Under the pieces are notes generated by a model. It saw only the letters and a list, made by a program, of their open reading frames with translations. It searched no databases and was not told the origin of the DNA. A program made the translations under genes and the position numbers. Shown piece by piece: positions 17,174 through 25,772 of a stretch of 64,000 bases of DNA (positions are counted from its first letter, which is position 1; each line of letters begins with the position of its first letter). This stretch comes from Kaistella palustris DSM 21579 (GTDB taxonomy: Bacteria > Bacteroidota > Bacteroidia > Flavobacteriales > Weeksellaceae). The stretch spans positions 186,001 to 250,000 of the forward strand of contig NZ_AULL01000016.1 of assembly GCF_000422265.1 (NCBI RefSeq). The letters run 5' to 3'.

Positions 17174-18238
17174 TTAAATGGAATCTTTAAGAGTTTGCAT
17201 ATCGATCACAAAACGGTAGCGTACATCGCTTTTCAACATCCGTTCGTATGCTTCGTTGATGTCCTGCATTTTAATCAGCTCGATCTCCGGCAGAATGTTA
17301 TGTTCACCACAGAAATCAAGCATTTCCTGGGTTTCCCTGATACCGCCAATTACAGATCCTGCTACAGAACGGCGCCCCAAAATCATTGGTGGAGTGAAGA
17401 GCGCGTCATTCATCTGCCCGATATAACCTACCAAAACCAGGGTTCCGCTGATATTTAAAGTTTTAATGTAAGGATTAAGATCATGGTCATAAGGAACAGT
17501 ATCGATGATCAAATCGAATTTACCGGTTACGGTTTCCATCTCGTTTTCATAAGTTGATATTACAACTGCATCTGCACCCAAATCCAGCGCATCCTGAATT
17601 TTATCCGGGCTTCGGGAAAAAAGGGTCACGTGCGCGCCCAGACCTTTGGCAAGTTTTATAGCCATATGTCCCAAACCGCCAAGACCTACAACTGCAACTG
17701 TGCTGCCTTCTTTTACATTCCAGTGTTTTAGTGGTGACCAGGTTGTGATGCCCGCGCACAGCAATGGAGCCACCGCCTGCAGATCAAGATTCTCCGGAAT
17801 TTTCAGACAGAAAGCTTCGGTAACCACCACTTTCTCGGAATAACCGCCAAAAGTGTGTCCCTGCAAATGTTTGTCGGCACCGTTGTAAGTTCCTGTAGAA
17901 CCGTTCAAACAATACTGTTCCAAATCCTGTCTGCAGCTTTCACATTCCCTGCAGGAATCCACCAGACAGCCAACACCGGCCAGATCTCCGACTTTAAATT
18001 TGGTAACTTCGGAACCCACTTTGGTAATCCGGCCTACGATTTCGTGACCCGGAACTGCAGGATATTTTGTACCACCCCAGTCATTTCTCGCCGTGTGCAG
18101 GTCACTGTGGCAAACACCACAATATAAAATTTCGATCTCAACATCTGTGGGTGTAACCTCGCGGCGCTCAATCCGCATTTGCTTTAGATCAGCTTCTTTG
18201 GATTCGGTTCCGAAAGCTTTTACGTTGAATGTATTCAT
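17174..18238 (-). CDS. Zinc-dependent alcohol dehydrogenase (YahK/CAD type)
   Basis: 354-residue cytoplasmic medium-chain dehydrogenase that interconverts alcohols and aldehydes with NAD(P)H. The catalytic zinc site is visible at C43 (CGVCHSD) and H65-E66 (GHEIVG), with the third ligand near LLCAGIT. The structural zinc cysteines are C96, C99, C102 and C110. The nucleotide motif is VGLGGLGH, and the following FSRSPDK suggests preference for NADPH. The pattern fits the cinnamyl-alcohol-dehydrogenase-like YahK/AdhC subgroup with broad aldehyde specificity. Single gene; a -7 box lies 22 bases upstream of the ATG. Confidence 0.93.
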   Translation of the reverse strand: MNTFNVKAFGTESKEADLKQMRIERREVTPTDVEIEILYCGVCHSDLHTARNDWGGTKYPAVPGHEIVGRITKVGSEVTKFKVGDLAGVGCLVDSCRECESCRQDLEQYCLNGSTGTYNGADKHLQGHTFGGYSEKVVVTEAFCLKIPENLDLQAVAPLLCAGITTWSPLKHWNVKEGSTVAVVGLGGLGHMAIKLAKGLGAHVTLFSRSPDKIQDALDLGADAVVISTYENEMETVTGKFDLIIDTVPYDHDLNPYIKTLNISGTLVLVGYIGQMNDALFTPPMILGRRSVAGSVIGGIRETQEMLDFCGEHNILPEIELIKMQDINEAYERMLKSDVRYRFVIDMQTLKDSI

Positions 18239-18260
18239 CTTCTTTATTAAATTTAAATAA

Positions 18261-18268
18261 CAAAGGTA
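18261..18268 (-). promoter_or_regulatory. TAnnTTTG -7 box of the alcohol dehydrogenase gene
   Basis: TACCTTTG on the minus strand, 22 bases before the ATG. No TTG at the expected distance. Confidence 0.3.
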
Positions 18269-18446
18269 AGTTGTTGCTCAGTGAATTTATGTTAAGAAAG
18301 TAATAAATAAAGCCTGACGACGTCGGTGATAAGTCTGGCGATTAAAGAAATTTTCCCCGTAAAAAAAGCACAGTTATTTTAAGTTCAGCACTTCTTGAAC
18401 AGGTTTTAAATGCTTTTTTTTTTAAAAAGATTTCCCGGCGAACATT

Positions 18447-19922
18447 TTAATCTTCGGGAACCCAAACCGACACATTTCCGGCCGGCACCGGGAAATTTCC
18501 CCAGCCATTTTCATCAATAATTACCTTCTCAGGGAACCAACCGATGAAATCTATAAAATGCTGGCCGGCATATTGTTTCCCTATTTCCATGGGTTTCTCG
18601 TAGGCGTCTTTATTACTTAACACTACAGCGCAACCTTTATTATAGCCATCGCCTTCTCTCGTCCAGCCCAGGCAGTTGGCATCTTCGAAATAATCGTTCT
18701 GCGTTCCGTAAGCGTAAAGTTGCCGTGCTTTCAAGAGCTCTTCAATCTTTTCCACCTTATCCAGGAATATTTCCTGATCGTGCCCTTCTTTATCCTTATC
18801 CGTATAATGTGCACCGAAAAGGTCCGGGTAAAAAACGCACGGATAACCGTTTTCGCGTAACAGGATAAGTGCATATGCCAGGGGTTTGAACCATTTTTCC
18901 ACCGGAGCCTCCAGTTCCTGCAGCGGTTGAGTATCATGATTGTCAACTACTGTTACAGAAAGCATTGGATTGGCTAAAGTTAAAGTTTCGTCGAAGATCG
19001 TTCGGAGATCATACGCCGCGCCCTGGAGTGAGGCCAAATGAAAATTATGCTGGAGCGATGAGTCGAAAAGTGACATTGCACCATCGGTTGCGTCGATATA
19101 TTTCTGCAGAAGATGAAGTTCACCCGGTGCCCAGTATTCGCCCACGGCAAAAATGTTTTCGCCCGTATTTGCACGCAGGTTGTAAAGCCATTCCTTATAA
19201 AATTCCGGTGACTGATGTTTTACCGCATCCAGCCGAACACCCCCGAACTGTAAAGTATCGTGATACCATTTTCCCCATTCGTTGAGTTCTTTTCTTACAA
19301 AAGGATTCCGCTGTTCAATATCGTTGTACATGAGATAATCGTAATTCCCCTTTTCATCAGCAATCATTTCTTCCCAGCCTTCGCCATGGTCGTGGATGAT
19401 CCGAAAAATTCCCGGTTCCTGACCTTCTGCATAATCAACCCCCGAAAAGCACTGGAAATCCCACTTGAAATCAGAATATTTTTCGCCACGGCCCGGAAAG
19501 GTGAATTTGGTGTAGGACTCAATCTCAAACGGTTCTGAAATATCTTCCTGTCTGTTTTCCGGATTTACGCGTACCGCCAGGAACTTTTCTTTTTCGTCTC
19601 CACCGGCTTTATGATTAAGCACCACGTCTACAATCACCGAGATTCCTTTTTCTTGCAAGGTTTTACCGGCATTTAAATACTGTTCTTTGGTGCCGTATTT
19701 TGTTTCTACCGCTCCTTTTTGGTCAAACTCTCCCAAATCAAAAATATCATACGGATCATAACCTACAGAATAACCGCCACCTGCAGCTTTATACGCAGGC
19801 GGAAACCAAACGGCAGAAATACCGAGCGATGAAAAGTAATCTGCACAGCCGGCAATTTCATCATATAATTTCGCATTTCCCTCGGAATACCAGTGGAACG
19901 CCTGCAGCATTGTTGAATTCAT
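18447..19922 (-). CDS. Cytoplasmic alpha-amylase, GH13
   Basis: 491-residue glycoside hydrolase family 13 enzyme that cleaves internal alpha-1,4 bonds in starch or glycogen-type glucans. The TIM-barrel signatures are intact: VIVDVVLNHK (about 96-105), the nucleophile D232 in GVRLDAVKH, the acid/base E262 in AVGEYW and the transition-state stabiliser D330 in VVDNHDTQ. It has no signal peptide, so it should act inside the cell, like the cytoplasmic AmyA of enteric bacteria (GH13_5-like). It is transcribed alone; the alcohol dehydrogenase gene lies 208 bases downstream on the same strand. That gap holds an imperfect hairpin and no gene. Confidence 0.95.
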   Translation of the reverse strand: MNSTMLQAFHWYSEGNAKLYDEIAGCADYFSSLGISAVWFPPAYKAAGGGYSVGYDPYDIFDLGEFDQKGAVETKYGTKEQYLNAGKTLQEKGISVIVDVVLNHKAGGDEKEKFLAVRVNPENRQEDISEPFEIESYTKFTFPGRGEKYSDFKWDFQCFSGVDYAEGQEPGIFRIIHDHGEGWEEMIADEKGNYDYLMYNDIEQRNPFVRKELNEWGKWYHDTLQFGGVRLDAVKHQSPEFYKEWLYNLRANTGENIFAVGEYWAPGELHLLQKYIDATDGAMSLFDSSLQHNFHLASLQGAAYDLRTIFDETLTLANPMLSVTVVDNHDTQPLQELEAPVEKWFKPLAYALILLRENGYPCVFYPDLFGAHYTDKDKEGHDQEIFLDKVEKIEELLKARQLYAYGTQNDYFEDANCLGWTREGDGYNKGCAVVLSNKDAYEKPMEIGKQYAGQHFIDFIGWFPEKVIIDENGWGNFPVPAGNVSVWVPED

Positions 19923-20076
19923 CGTATATTTTTTTGAAGCGTGAAGTTAGCTAATTTTGGTGCAAGATCTGCCAGCTTACCTCTGAAAACAAGCCTGGAA
20001 CTTTGCTCTAAACCTCTTAAGATGAAAGAATCGGCGCAGTTTTTGTAAATTTTTTTACACACTAAAATCATTTATC

Positions 20077-20265
20077 ATGGACGACAAAAGTAAAAGAGGC
20101 GGCCGCGACCGCGCCACCGTAAGCAGCTCCGAAAATTATGAAATTCAGTATTTTAAAGAAAAGATGGGTGTTACTGCTCAGGCCGTAACCGGTGCCATTC
20201 GTGCCACGGGTTCCAATGACCGGAAAACGCTGGAAAAGTATCTGAAAGACCGGCATCAGAAATAA
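20077..20265 (+). CDS. DUF3606-like small protein
   Basis: 62-residue soluble basic protein. The pattern MDDKSKRGGRDR, then YEIQYFKEKMGVTAQAVTGAI and a KYLKDR tail (longer match at 20146-20253) fits the DUF3606 family, whose function is unknown. It has its own A-rich start region and is followed by a strong terminator, so it is a monocistronic gene. Confidence 0.8.
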   Translation: MDDKSKRGGRDRATVSSSENYEIQYFKEKMGVTAQAVTGAIRATGSNDRKTLEKYLKDRHQK

Positions 20266-20321
20266 AGTCAAAACGGCTTTAAAAAAGATGACAATTTTAT
20301 AAAAGATTTTTCAAACCAAAA

Positions 20322-20349
20322 AAAGGGCTGCAGTAAATCGCAGCCCTTT
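20322..20349. terminator. Bidirectional terminator
   Basis: AAAGGGCTGC (20322-20331) and GCAGCCCTTT (20340-20349), perfect 10 bp stem, 8-base loop, between the convergent DUF3606 and YceI genes. Confidence 0.8.
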
Positions 20350-20372
20350 CGGATAACACTAAAAACAACTAA

Positions 20373-21047
20373 TTATTTATTTGCAACTACATGCAGTTCC
20401 AAATCAATTTCCTGAGAGATCATCCAGTCTTTGGGGTCACCTTCAGCACCATACGCCAAGCCCCAGTCCTGTCTGTTAATTGTGAATTTCGAGAATAGGC
20501 TGATCTGTTTATCGGTCACTTCAACTTTTGCAGGAAAAGTCACGTTTACTTTTTTGTCTTTAATGGTCAGGTTTCCGCTTAAGGTCTTGTTGGCGCCAGC
20601 AGTCTTGGTTTCAGTTCCCGGTGCGAGGTCTGTCACTTTAGTGATTTCAAATTTTACTTCCGGATATTTTTCTGCGTCGAAAAAGTCTGCGCTTTTCAAA
20701 TGTGCATCCAGATCAGCAGAGGTTTTACCATCTGTGATTGAAGGGTCTACCGCAGCAGGGTCGGTAACCAAAGTGCTGACTTCTGATTTTAAATTACCCG
20801 CCGTCAGGTTCCCGTTATCCGCAGAAAGCGTTCCTGTAGTTTTCATGATTCCAAAACGGGGATTCAAACCGCCTTTGTGGTAAGCTGTCCACTTAACAAC
20901 TGTGCTGTCGGTATTTATAGCGAAAGTTTCACCCTGATGCGCGGCTGCCAGCTGTTCTGTTGCAGTGGTAGCAGTGTCGGTTGTGGATTCTTTACACGAT
21001 ACGATAAATAAGGAGGCAGCCAGTGCCATCACAGATAATTTTTTCAT
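20373..21047 (-). CDS. YceI-family lipoprotein
   Basis: 224-residue envelope protein. The signal peptide MKKLSVMALAASLFIVSC ends in a lipobox with Cys18, followed by a flexible Thr-rich linker. The YceI lipocalin-like barrel starts near residue 42 (FAINTDSTVVKWTAYH) and includes FFDAEKYPEVKFEIT and the closing NRQDWGLAYG. YceI proteins bind polyisoprenoids or other lipids; the precise role here is unknown. Single gene. Confidence 0.9.
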   Translation of the reverse strand: MKKLSVMALAASLFIVSCKESTTDTATTATEQLAAAHQGETFAINTDSTVVKWTAYHKGGLNPRFGIMKTTGTLSADNGNLTAGNLKSEVSTLVTDPAAVDPSITDGKTSADLDAHLKSADFFDAEKYPEVKFEITKVTDLAPGTETKTAGANKTLSGNLTIKDKKVNVTFPAKVEVTDKQISLFSKFTINRQDWGLAYGAEGDPKDWMISQEIDLELHVVANK

Positions 21048-21143
21048 TTCTAATTTTTTGTTAATTTTTTAATGCCGCAAAAATAGGGCGTTTTGCGCGC
21101 TGTAAAATTGATGTATGTTAAGAAGTACGGTTTTAAAAAGAAA

Positions 21144-22226
21144 TTAAAGAAATTCCTCGAACGGAATTTTCAACTGTACAGAAACCTGTTTTTTTTCCTG
21201 CGTGTTAAGATTGGAAAGTGAAAGCCCCAGCAACCGGATCGGTTTATCGAAAGGGCGGAGTTCCCAGAGCTGCCGTGCAATATTTAAATATTCTGTAGCG
21301 CCCGTGTAATATGTTTCCTGAGTTCGGCTGCGTGTAAAGACCGAAAAATCTTTGTATTTGATTTTCAGAGTCAATGATTTTCCTTTAATGTCTTTTTTCT
21401 GAAGTCGGGTTTCAAGTTCTTCGCTAAGGGTTTTCAGTTGGTCAAAGACAGCAGCTTCGTCCAGAAGATTTTCCCAAAACGTTTCCTCTACTGCCACACT
21501 TTTCTGTATACGGTGCGGTTTTACTTCACTCTGATGAATGCCGCGTACCACGTTGTAATAATAACCGCCCGATTTTCCGAAAAGCTGCAGCAGTTCTTCC
21601 AGGGATTTTTTCTTTAAGTCCAGGCCTTTATAAATATGCAGTTCGTGCATTTTGTTGGCTGTTACTTTCCCGATGCCGTAGAATTTCTCGATCGGAAGCT
21701 GTTCCATAAAATCCAGGATCTGCGTGGGATGAATTGTTTTCTGCCCGTTGGGCTTATTGTAGTCCGAGGCCACTTTAGCAAGAAATTTATTTACCGAGAT
21801 TCCCGCCGAAGCAGTTAAACCAGTTTCCTGAAAGATTTTCTCGCGGATCTCACGCGCAATATCATTGGCTGATTCAATTCCTTTTTTGTTTTCAGTCACA
21901 TCCAGATAAGCTTCATCCAGCGAAAGCGGTTCTACAAGATCTGTATACTGATAAAAAATTTCTCGTATCTGCTGGGAAATTTCTTTGTAACGTGCAAAGC
22001 GCGGTTTTACGACGATCAGATGCGGGCATTTTTCCAGAGCCAACCTGCCGGGCATTGCCGACCGAACGCCAAATTTCCGGGCTTCATAACTTGCTGCCGC
22101 CACCACGCCATACTGTCCGCCACCCACCGCCAGAGGTTTGCCGCGGAGTTCCGGTCGGTCATGCTGTTCCACAGAGGCATAAAATGCATCCATATCTACA
22201 TGAATAATTTTCCGCTGAATTTCCAC
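21144..22226 (-). CDS. dinB: DNA polymerase IV
   Basis: 360-residue Y-family translesion polymerase. Catalytic acidic residues are D11 (HVDMDAFYASVE) and D104-E105 (SLDEAYLDVT). The finger motif KPLAVGG and the C-terminal little-finger domain are present. The start is a GTG at 22224-22226: no ATG exists between the upstream region and the essential HVDMDAF motif. A TACTTTTG box ends only 4 bases before this GTG, which suggests a leaderless or nearly leaderless message. No lexA-type operator was recognised. Confidence 0.95.
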   Translation of the reverse strand: MEIQRKIIHVDMDAFYASVEQHDRPELRGKPLAVGGGQYGVVAAASYEARKFGVRSAMPGRLALEKCPHLIVVKPRFARYKEISQQIREIFYQYTDLVEPLSLDEAYLDVTENKKGIESANDIAREIREKIFQETGLTASAGISVNKFLAKVASDYNKPNGQKTIHPTQILDFMEQLPIEKFYGIGKVTANKMHELHIYKGLDLKKKSLEELLQLFGKSGGYYYNVVRGIHQSEVKPHRIQKSVAVEETFWENLLDEAAVFDQLKTLSEELETRLQKKDIKGKSLTLKIKYKDFSVFTRSRTQETYYTGATEYLNIARQLWELRPFDKPIRLLGLSLSNLNTQEKKQVSVQLKIPFEEFL

Positions 22227-22230
22227 AGGG

Positions 22231-22238
22231 CAAAAGTA
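22231..22238 (-). promoter_or_regulatory. TAnnTTTG -7 box abutting the dinB start
   Basis: TACTTTTG on the minus strand ends 4 bases before the GTG start. No TTG at 17-19 bases upstream. Confidence 0.35.
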
Positions 22239-22339
22239 TAAAAACTCGTGAGGAATATTTAACTGTAAATATGACTGAAGTTGAAAAAAACACGCAGGCT
22301 TTCCGTTTGAAGCCGTTTAAAATTCATTGAAATAATTTC

Positions 22340-22347
22340 TAACTTTG
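22340..22347 (+). promoter_or_regulatory. TAnnTTTG -7 box of the DUF2059 gene
   Basis: TAACTTTG, 17 bases before the ATG at 22365. The closest TTG elements lie at 10 and 30 bases, so the -33 part is not supported. Confidence 0.3.
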
Positions 22348-22364
22348 ATCCACACAAATTTAAA

Positions 22365-22841
22365 ATGATGAAAAATCACATTCTCTTTATAATGGCACTA
22401 CTTTCGGGTTTCTGTAACGCTCAACGACCTGAAGTTGAAATGTTCAGCAGGACTGCGAAAGCGGCAGCGCAATATGTGCCGGATACTACAGCAGTTCCCA
22501 ACGATAAACTTACGGCGGAAATCCGAAGACTTCGGGAAGCAAAAGGCGGATTCAACATTCAGGAAGCGGTACTTTTTAAAATTAAAGAAGATAAAGAGAT
22601 CACCAGCGCGGAAAAGGAAAAGATGCAGCAGTTTTTTACAGCCGGTACTGGTGCAAGGGCTTTGGAAAATGCCGTGATCCACATTTATAGAAATCACTTT
22701 ACCCTGCAGGAAATCAAACAGCTTACTCGCTTTTACAGTTCGCCGGCAGGACAGAAACTGAGCGTAAACTTACCGCTGATCATGCTGGAATCCTTAAAAG
22801 CAGCTGAAATCATTAGTAAAAACCATAAAGGTGTAAAATGA
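22365..22841 (+). CDS. DUF2059 domain exported protein
   Basis: 158-residue exported protein. Signal peptide MMKNHILFIMALLSGFCNAQ. The C-terminal part (IHIYRNHFTLQEIKQLTRFY, SSPAGQKLSVNLPLIM) is the conserved core of DUF2059, a family of unknown function in many Gram-negative bacteria. The usual duplicated helix is partly covered by a longer spacer here. Likely periplasmic. It may be cotranscribed with the NYN gene 109 bases downstream, but the gap is long. Confidence 0.82.
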   Translation: MMKNHILFIMALLSGFCNAQRPEVEMFSRTAKAAAQYVPDTTAVPNDKLTAEIRRLREAKGGFNIQEAVLFKIKEDKEITSAEKEKMQQFFTAGTGARALENAVIHIYRNHFTLQEIKQLTRFYSSPAGQKLSVNLPLIMLESLKAAEIISKNHKGVK

Positions 22842-22950
22842 CGGCTGAGGTTTCACAGTTCAGCTGGTTTTTCCAGGTATATTAAAGAGGCCTGAATTAT
22901 TTAATAAAATAGGTTGTAAATTCGCAGTGCACAAACCAAAAAATAATTTT

Positions 22951-23712
22951 ATGGCAGACGATAAATTAGCCGTACTCATAGATGCAGACAATGTTCCGTA
23001 CAGGAATGTAAAGGAAATGCTGGAGGAGATTTCCCGGAACGGAACCCCGACCATCAAAAGAATTTATGCCGACTGGACCAAACCTACGGTTTCCGGATGG
23101 AAAAATGTGCTGCTGGAGAATGCCATTACACCGATCCAGCAATATAGTTATACCACAGGTAAGAATTCCAGCGACAGCGCTTTGATCATCGACGCTATGG
23201 ACATTTTGTATTCCCAAAAAGTTAATGGTTTCTGCATCGTGTCCAGCGACAGCGATTTTACCAGACTGGCAACACGACTTCGGGAGGCCGGAATGACCGT
23301 TATAGGATTTGGCGAAAAGAAAACCCCGAAACCCTTCATTTCTGCCTGTGATAAATTTATTTACCTGGAAATCCTGAACGATACCGAGGATGCTGATAAT
23401 TCAGAAGAGCCGGAAAATCCGGTCAGGAAAAAGACCGAAAAACCGAAATCCAAAAAAGAACCGATCAGTAAAGTAGATTCGCGCACCATCAGACTTATCA
23501 CCGAAAGCATCAATGATCTGGGTGATGAAGACGGCTGGACTTTCCTTGGAAACCTCGGAAACTTCATACTGAAAAAGAAACCTGATTTCGATCCCCGGAA
23601 TTTCGGTTTTGTAAAGCTTTTGCCTTTAATAAAAAGTATCGGAAAAATTGAGATCGACGAAAGGGAAACTGGCGTAAATAATATCCGCCATATTTATGTG
23701 AAAGTGAAGTAA
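22951..23712 (+). CDS. NYN-domain RNase with C-terminal LOTUS/OST-HTH domain
   Basis: 253-residue cytoplasmic protein. The N-terminal NYN (PIN-like) nuclease fold is clear: KLAVLIDADNVPY (first Asp), DSALIIDAMDIL and FCIVSSDSDFTRLA, which supply the acidic metal-binding residues. A charged linker (about 150-175, rich in KKTEKPKSKKEP) leads to a C-terminal LOTUS/OST-HTH-like domain (about 178-253) with DEDGWTFLGNLGNFI and FGFVKLLPLIKSI. The combination suggests an RNase that recognises RNA through the LOTUS domain; its target is unknown. The frame is open back to a GTG at 22927, but ATG 22951 is the better start. A terminator follows. Confidence 0.88.
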   Translation: MADDKLAVLIDADNVPYRNVKEMLEEISRNGTPTIKRIYADWTKPTVSGWKNVLLENAITPIQQYSYTTGKNSSDSALIIDAMDILYSQKVNGFCIVSSDSDFTRLATRLREAGMTVIGFGEKKTPKPFISACDKFIYLEILNDTEDADNSEEPENPVRKKTEKPKSKKEPISKVDSRTIRLITESINDLGDEDGWTFLGNLGNFILKKKPDFDPRNFGFVKLLPLIKSIGKIEIDERETGVNNIRHIYVKVK

Positions 23713-23742
23713 GACCTTAAATATTCCCGTCTGTATCCATAA

Positions 23743-23771
23743 AAAAAACGCATCCAAAAGGTGCGTTTTTT
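23743..23771. terminator. Bidirectional terminator
   Basis: AAAAAACGCA and TGCGTTTTTT at 23743-23752 and 23762-23771, 9-base loop, between the convergent NYN gene and punA. Confidence 0.75.
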
Positions 23772-23788
23772 TGGATTGATTTTACAGA

Positions 23789-24607
23789 TCAGGAATTGTA
23801 ATTTTTCACCAGGCCTGTGACAATTTTTATAACTTTTGGCATGGCTTTATTGGCCGCCTGCAAAACTTCCTCGTGGGAAACGGTGTACGCAATATCCGGT
23901 CCGCCTACATCGGTGATGATCGAAATCCCGAAACAGTCCATTCCCTGGTGTTTGGCTACAATAACTTCCGGTACGGTGCTCATTCCCACAGCGTCGCCGC
24001 CGATCGCTTTGATCATTCCGTACTCGGCGGGCGTTTCAAATGTCGGCCCCTGAAGTGCCACGTAGCAGCCCTGATGTGCGGTGATTCCCTCTTCTTCAGC
24101 AACCATGGCCGCTATTTCGATCATTTTCCTGCTGTAAGGTTCACTCATATCTACAAACCTCGGTCCCAGTTCCTCCAGATTCTGCCCGCGAAGCGGGTGC
24201 TCCGGCATCATGTTGATATGATCGTTGATGATCATCACGTCTGCCACATGAAACGCAGGGTTTACGCCGCCGGAAGCATTGGAAAGTATGAGGTTTTTAA
24301 TTCCTAAAAGATGGAAAACGCGTATCGGGAAAACTACGGTCTGCATATCGTGACCTTCGTAATAGTGAAACCGGCCGCTCATCATCAGGACTTTTTTGCC
24401 CTGCAGCGTTCCGTAGATCAGTTTACCGCCATGCCCAACTACGGTAGTTTGCGGAAAGTTCGGAATCTCATGATATTCTAAAGTGTGGATTGCCTCGACC
24501 TCCTCTTTTAAAGCACCCAGACCGGAACCCAGGATGATTGCAAAATCGGGGGTTTCCAGAATAATGTTTTTAATGAAGGCTGCAGTCTCTTTAATTTTTG
24601 CTAACAT
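23789..24607 (-). CDS. punA: Purine-nucleoside phosphorylase
   Basis: 272-residue trimeric-type PNP that phosphorolyses (deoxy)inosine and guanosine in purine salvage. Family marks: AIILGSGLGAL, TVVGHGGKLIYG, GRFHYYEGHD, SNASGGVNP and VGMSTVPEVIVA. The frame is open upstream to 24694, but the ATG at 24605-24607 gives the correct N-terminus (MLAKIKETAAFI); the extra sequence lies inside lpxK. It overlaps the end of lpxK by 17 bases, so the two genes are translationally coupled although functionally unrelated. Confidence 0.95.
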   Translation of the reverse strand: MLAKIKETAAFIKNIILETPDFAIILGSGLGALKEEVEAIHTLEYHEIPNFPQTTVVGHGGKLIYGTLQGKKVLMMSGRFHYYEGHDMQTVVFPIRVFHLLGIKNLILSNASGGVNPAFHVADVMIINDHINMMPEHPLRGQNLEELGPRFVDMSEPYSRKMIEIAAMVAEEEGITAHQGCYVALQGPTFETPAEYGMIKAIGGDAVGMSTVPEVIVAKHQGMDCFGISIITDVGGPDIAYTVSHEEVLQAANKAMPKVIKIVTGLVKNYNS

Positions 24608-25616
24608 AATTAAGAATAGTTTTATTAAACTCCTCCTTTTGATCAATGAGGACGTTAATCGGCCAGTAGTAAACAATATCCCGAAGATAATCAAAAGTTT
24701 TCAGGCGCACGTAATCCTTTTCGGTGGTAAGAATAAGTTTGTATTCACCAAGTTTTCTGTATTCCGCCGTAATATTTTTAATGTCGTCTTCGGTGAAATT
24801 ATGGTGGTCTTTAAATTTTAAATGTTTCACGCGCTGCGAAAATTTCGCCAGATGCTGAATTAAAGGTTTTGGATTTGCAATTCCTGTGATGAGCAGTATA
24901 TCGTAATAACTCAGGTTATTATCCGGCAGAAATTCATCTTTAGAATAAATGTTTTCATCATATCTGATACTGGAGAAAAATACCTTCTGGCCGTGCTGCG
25001 GTTTGATCCGCGAGATGCAGTACTGTTTTTTTTCTTCGGTAAGGTCATCGGGACATTTTGATACCATGATGATCTGTGCACGCTGCGCACCGTTTCGGCT
25101 TTCCCGCAGATCGCCTGCAGGCAACAGAAAATCCTTGAAATAAGGATCATTGTAATCGGTCATCAGAATATTGAAACCTGCTTTTATTTTTCGGTGTTGG
25201 TAGGCATCATCCAATACAAGAACATCCAGGTCCATGTCTTCGATCATTTTTTTTGCACCTGGCACACGGTCTTCGCATACGCCGATTACAAAACGGTTCC
25301 GAAAGCGCTCAAAAAGCTGCATCGCCTCGTCGCCCACCGTTTTATAATTGCTGTCGTAATTGGTGATGCCGTAACCTTTGGTCAGTCTGCCGTAACCGCG
25401 GGACAGCACACCGGTGCGGTAATGGGTAGACAGAAAATCCGCAAGATACATAACCATCGGTGATTTGCCGCTGCCGCCCACAGAAAGATTCCCGACATTG
25501 ATGATCGGTGTTTTGAAGCGGGTTGATTTAGATATTCCCCAATCATACATTAAGTTCCGCACACCGGTCACTAAATGATAACCAAGAGAAAAAGGGTAGA
25601 GATACCATCTTTTCAT
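24591..25616 (-). CDS. lpxK: Tetraacyldisaccharide 4'-kinase
   Basis: 341-residue inner-membrane-associated kinase that phosphorylates the 4'-position of the lipid A precursor. The N-terminal hydrophobic segment (YLYPFSLGYHLVTGVRNL) anchors it, and the P-loop VGGSGKSP lies at about residues 46-54. LLITGIANP and TTEKDYVRL are family marks. ATG 25614-25616 is preferred over an in-frame TTG three codons upstream. A complete TTG-N18-TATTTTTG promoter ends 6 bases before the ATG, implying almost no 5' leader. punA overlaps its 3' end. Confidence 0.95.
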   Translation of the reverse strand: MKRWYLYPFSLGYHLVTGVRNLMYDWGISKSTRFKTPIINVGNLSVGGSGKSPMVMYLADFLSTHYRTGVLSRGYGRLTKGYGITNYDSNYKTVGDEAMQLFERFRNRFVIGVCEDRVPGAKKMIEDMDLDVLVLDDAYQHRKIKAGFNILMTDYNDPYFKDFLLPAGDLRESRNGAQRAQIIMVSKCPDDLTEEKKQYCISRIKPQHGQKVFFSSIRYDENIYSKDEFLPDNNLSYYDILLITGIANPKPLIQHLAKFSQRVKHLKFKDHHNFTEDDIKNITAEYRKLGEYKLILTTEKDYVRLKTFDYLRDIVYYWPINVLIDQKEEFNKTILNYVSKN

Positions 25617-25622
25617 AGCCCG

Positions 25623-25651
25623 CAAAAATACGGATTTTTAGCACGGTGCAA
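25623..25651 (-). promoter_or_regulatory. Full Bacteroidota promoter of lpxK
   Basis: On the minus strand TTG (25649-25651), 18-base spacer, then TATTTTTG (25623-25630). Both elements and the spacing fit the consensus. The -7 box ends 6 bases before the ATG. Confidence 0.6.
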
Positions 25652-25744
25652 AATACGCCGGCCAGCTATTTTCGCAGAAAAGTTTGGGCAGTTTTCCATC
25701 GGAGAATATTTGGACGCATTCCGGGGAGTATTAAACATTTTGTC

Positions 25745-25752
25745 TAAATTTG
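25745..25752 (+). promoter_or_regulatory. TAnnTTTG -7 box of ddl
   Basis: TAAATTTG, 20 bases before the ddl ATG. The nearest upstream TTG is 32 bases away. Confidence 0.3.
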
Positions 25753-25772
25753 CGCTACTAGTTTTCCAGTGT

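Noticed and set aside
18239-18446. Terminator between amylase and alcohol dehydrogenase genes
   Set aside because: Only an imperfect hairpin with a loop of more than 40 bases (GCA/TGC with A and T tracts) is present, so I did not list it.
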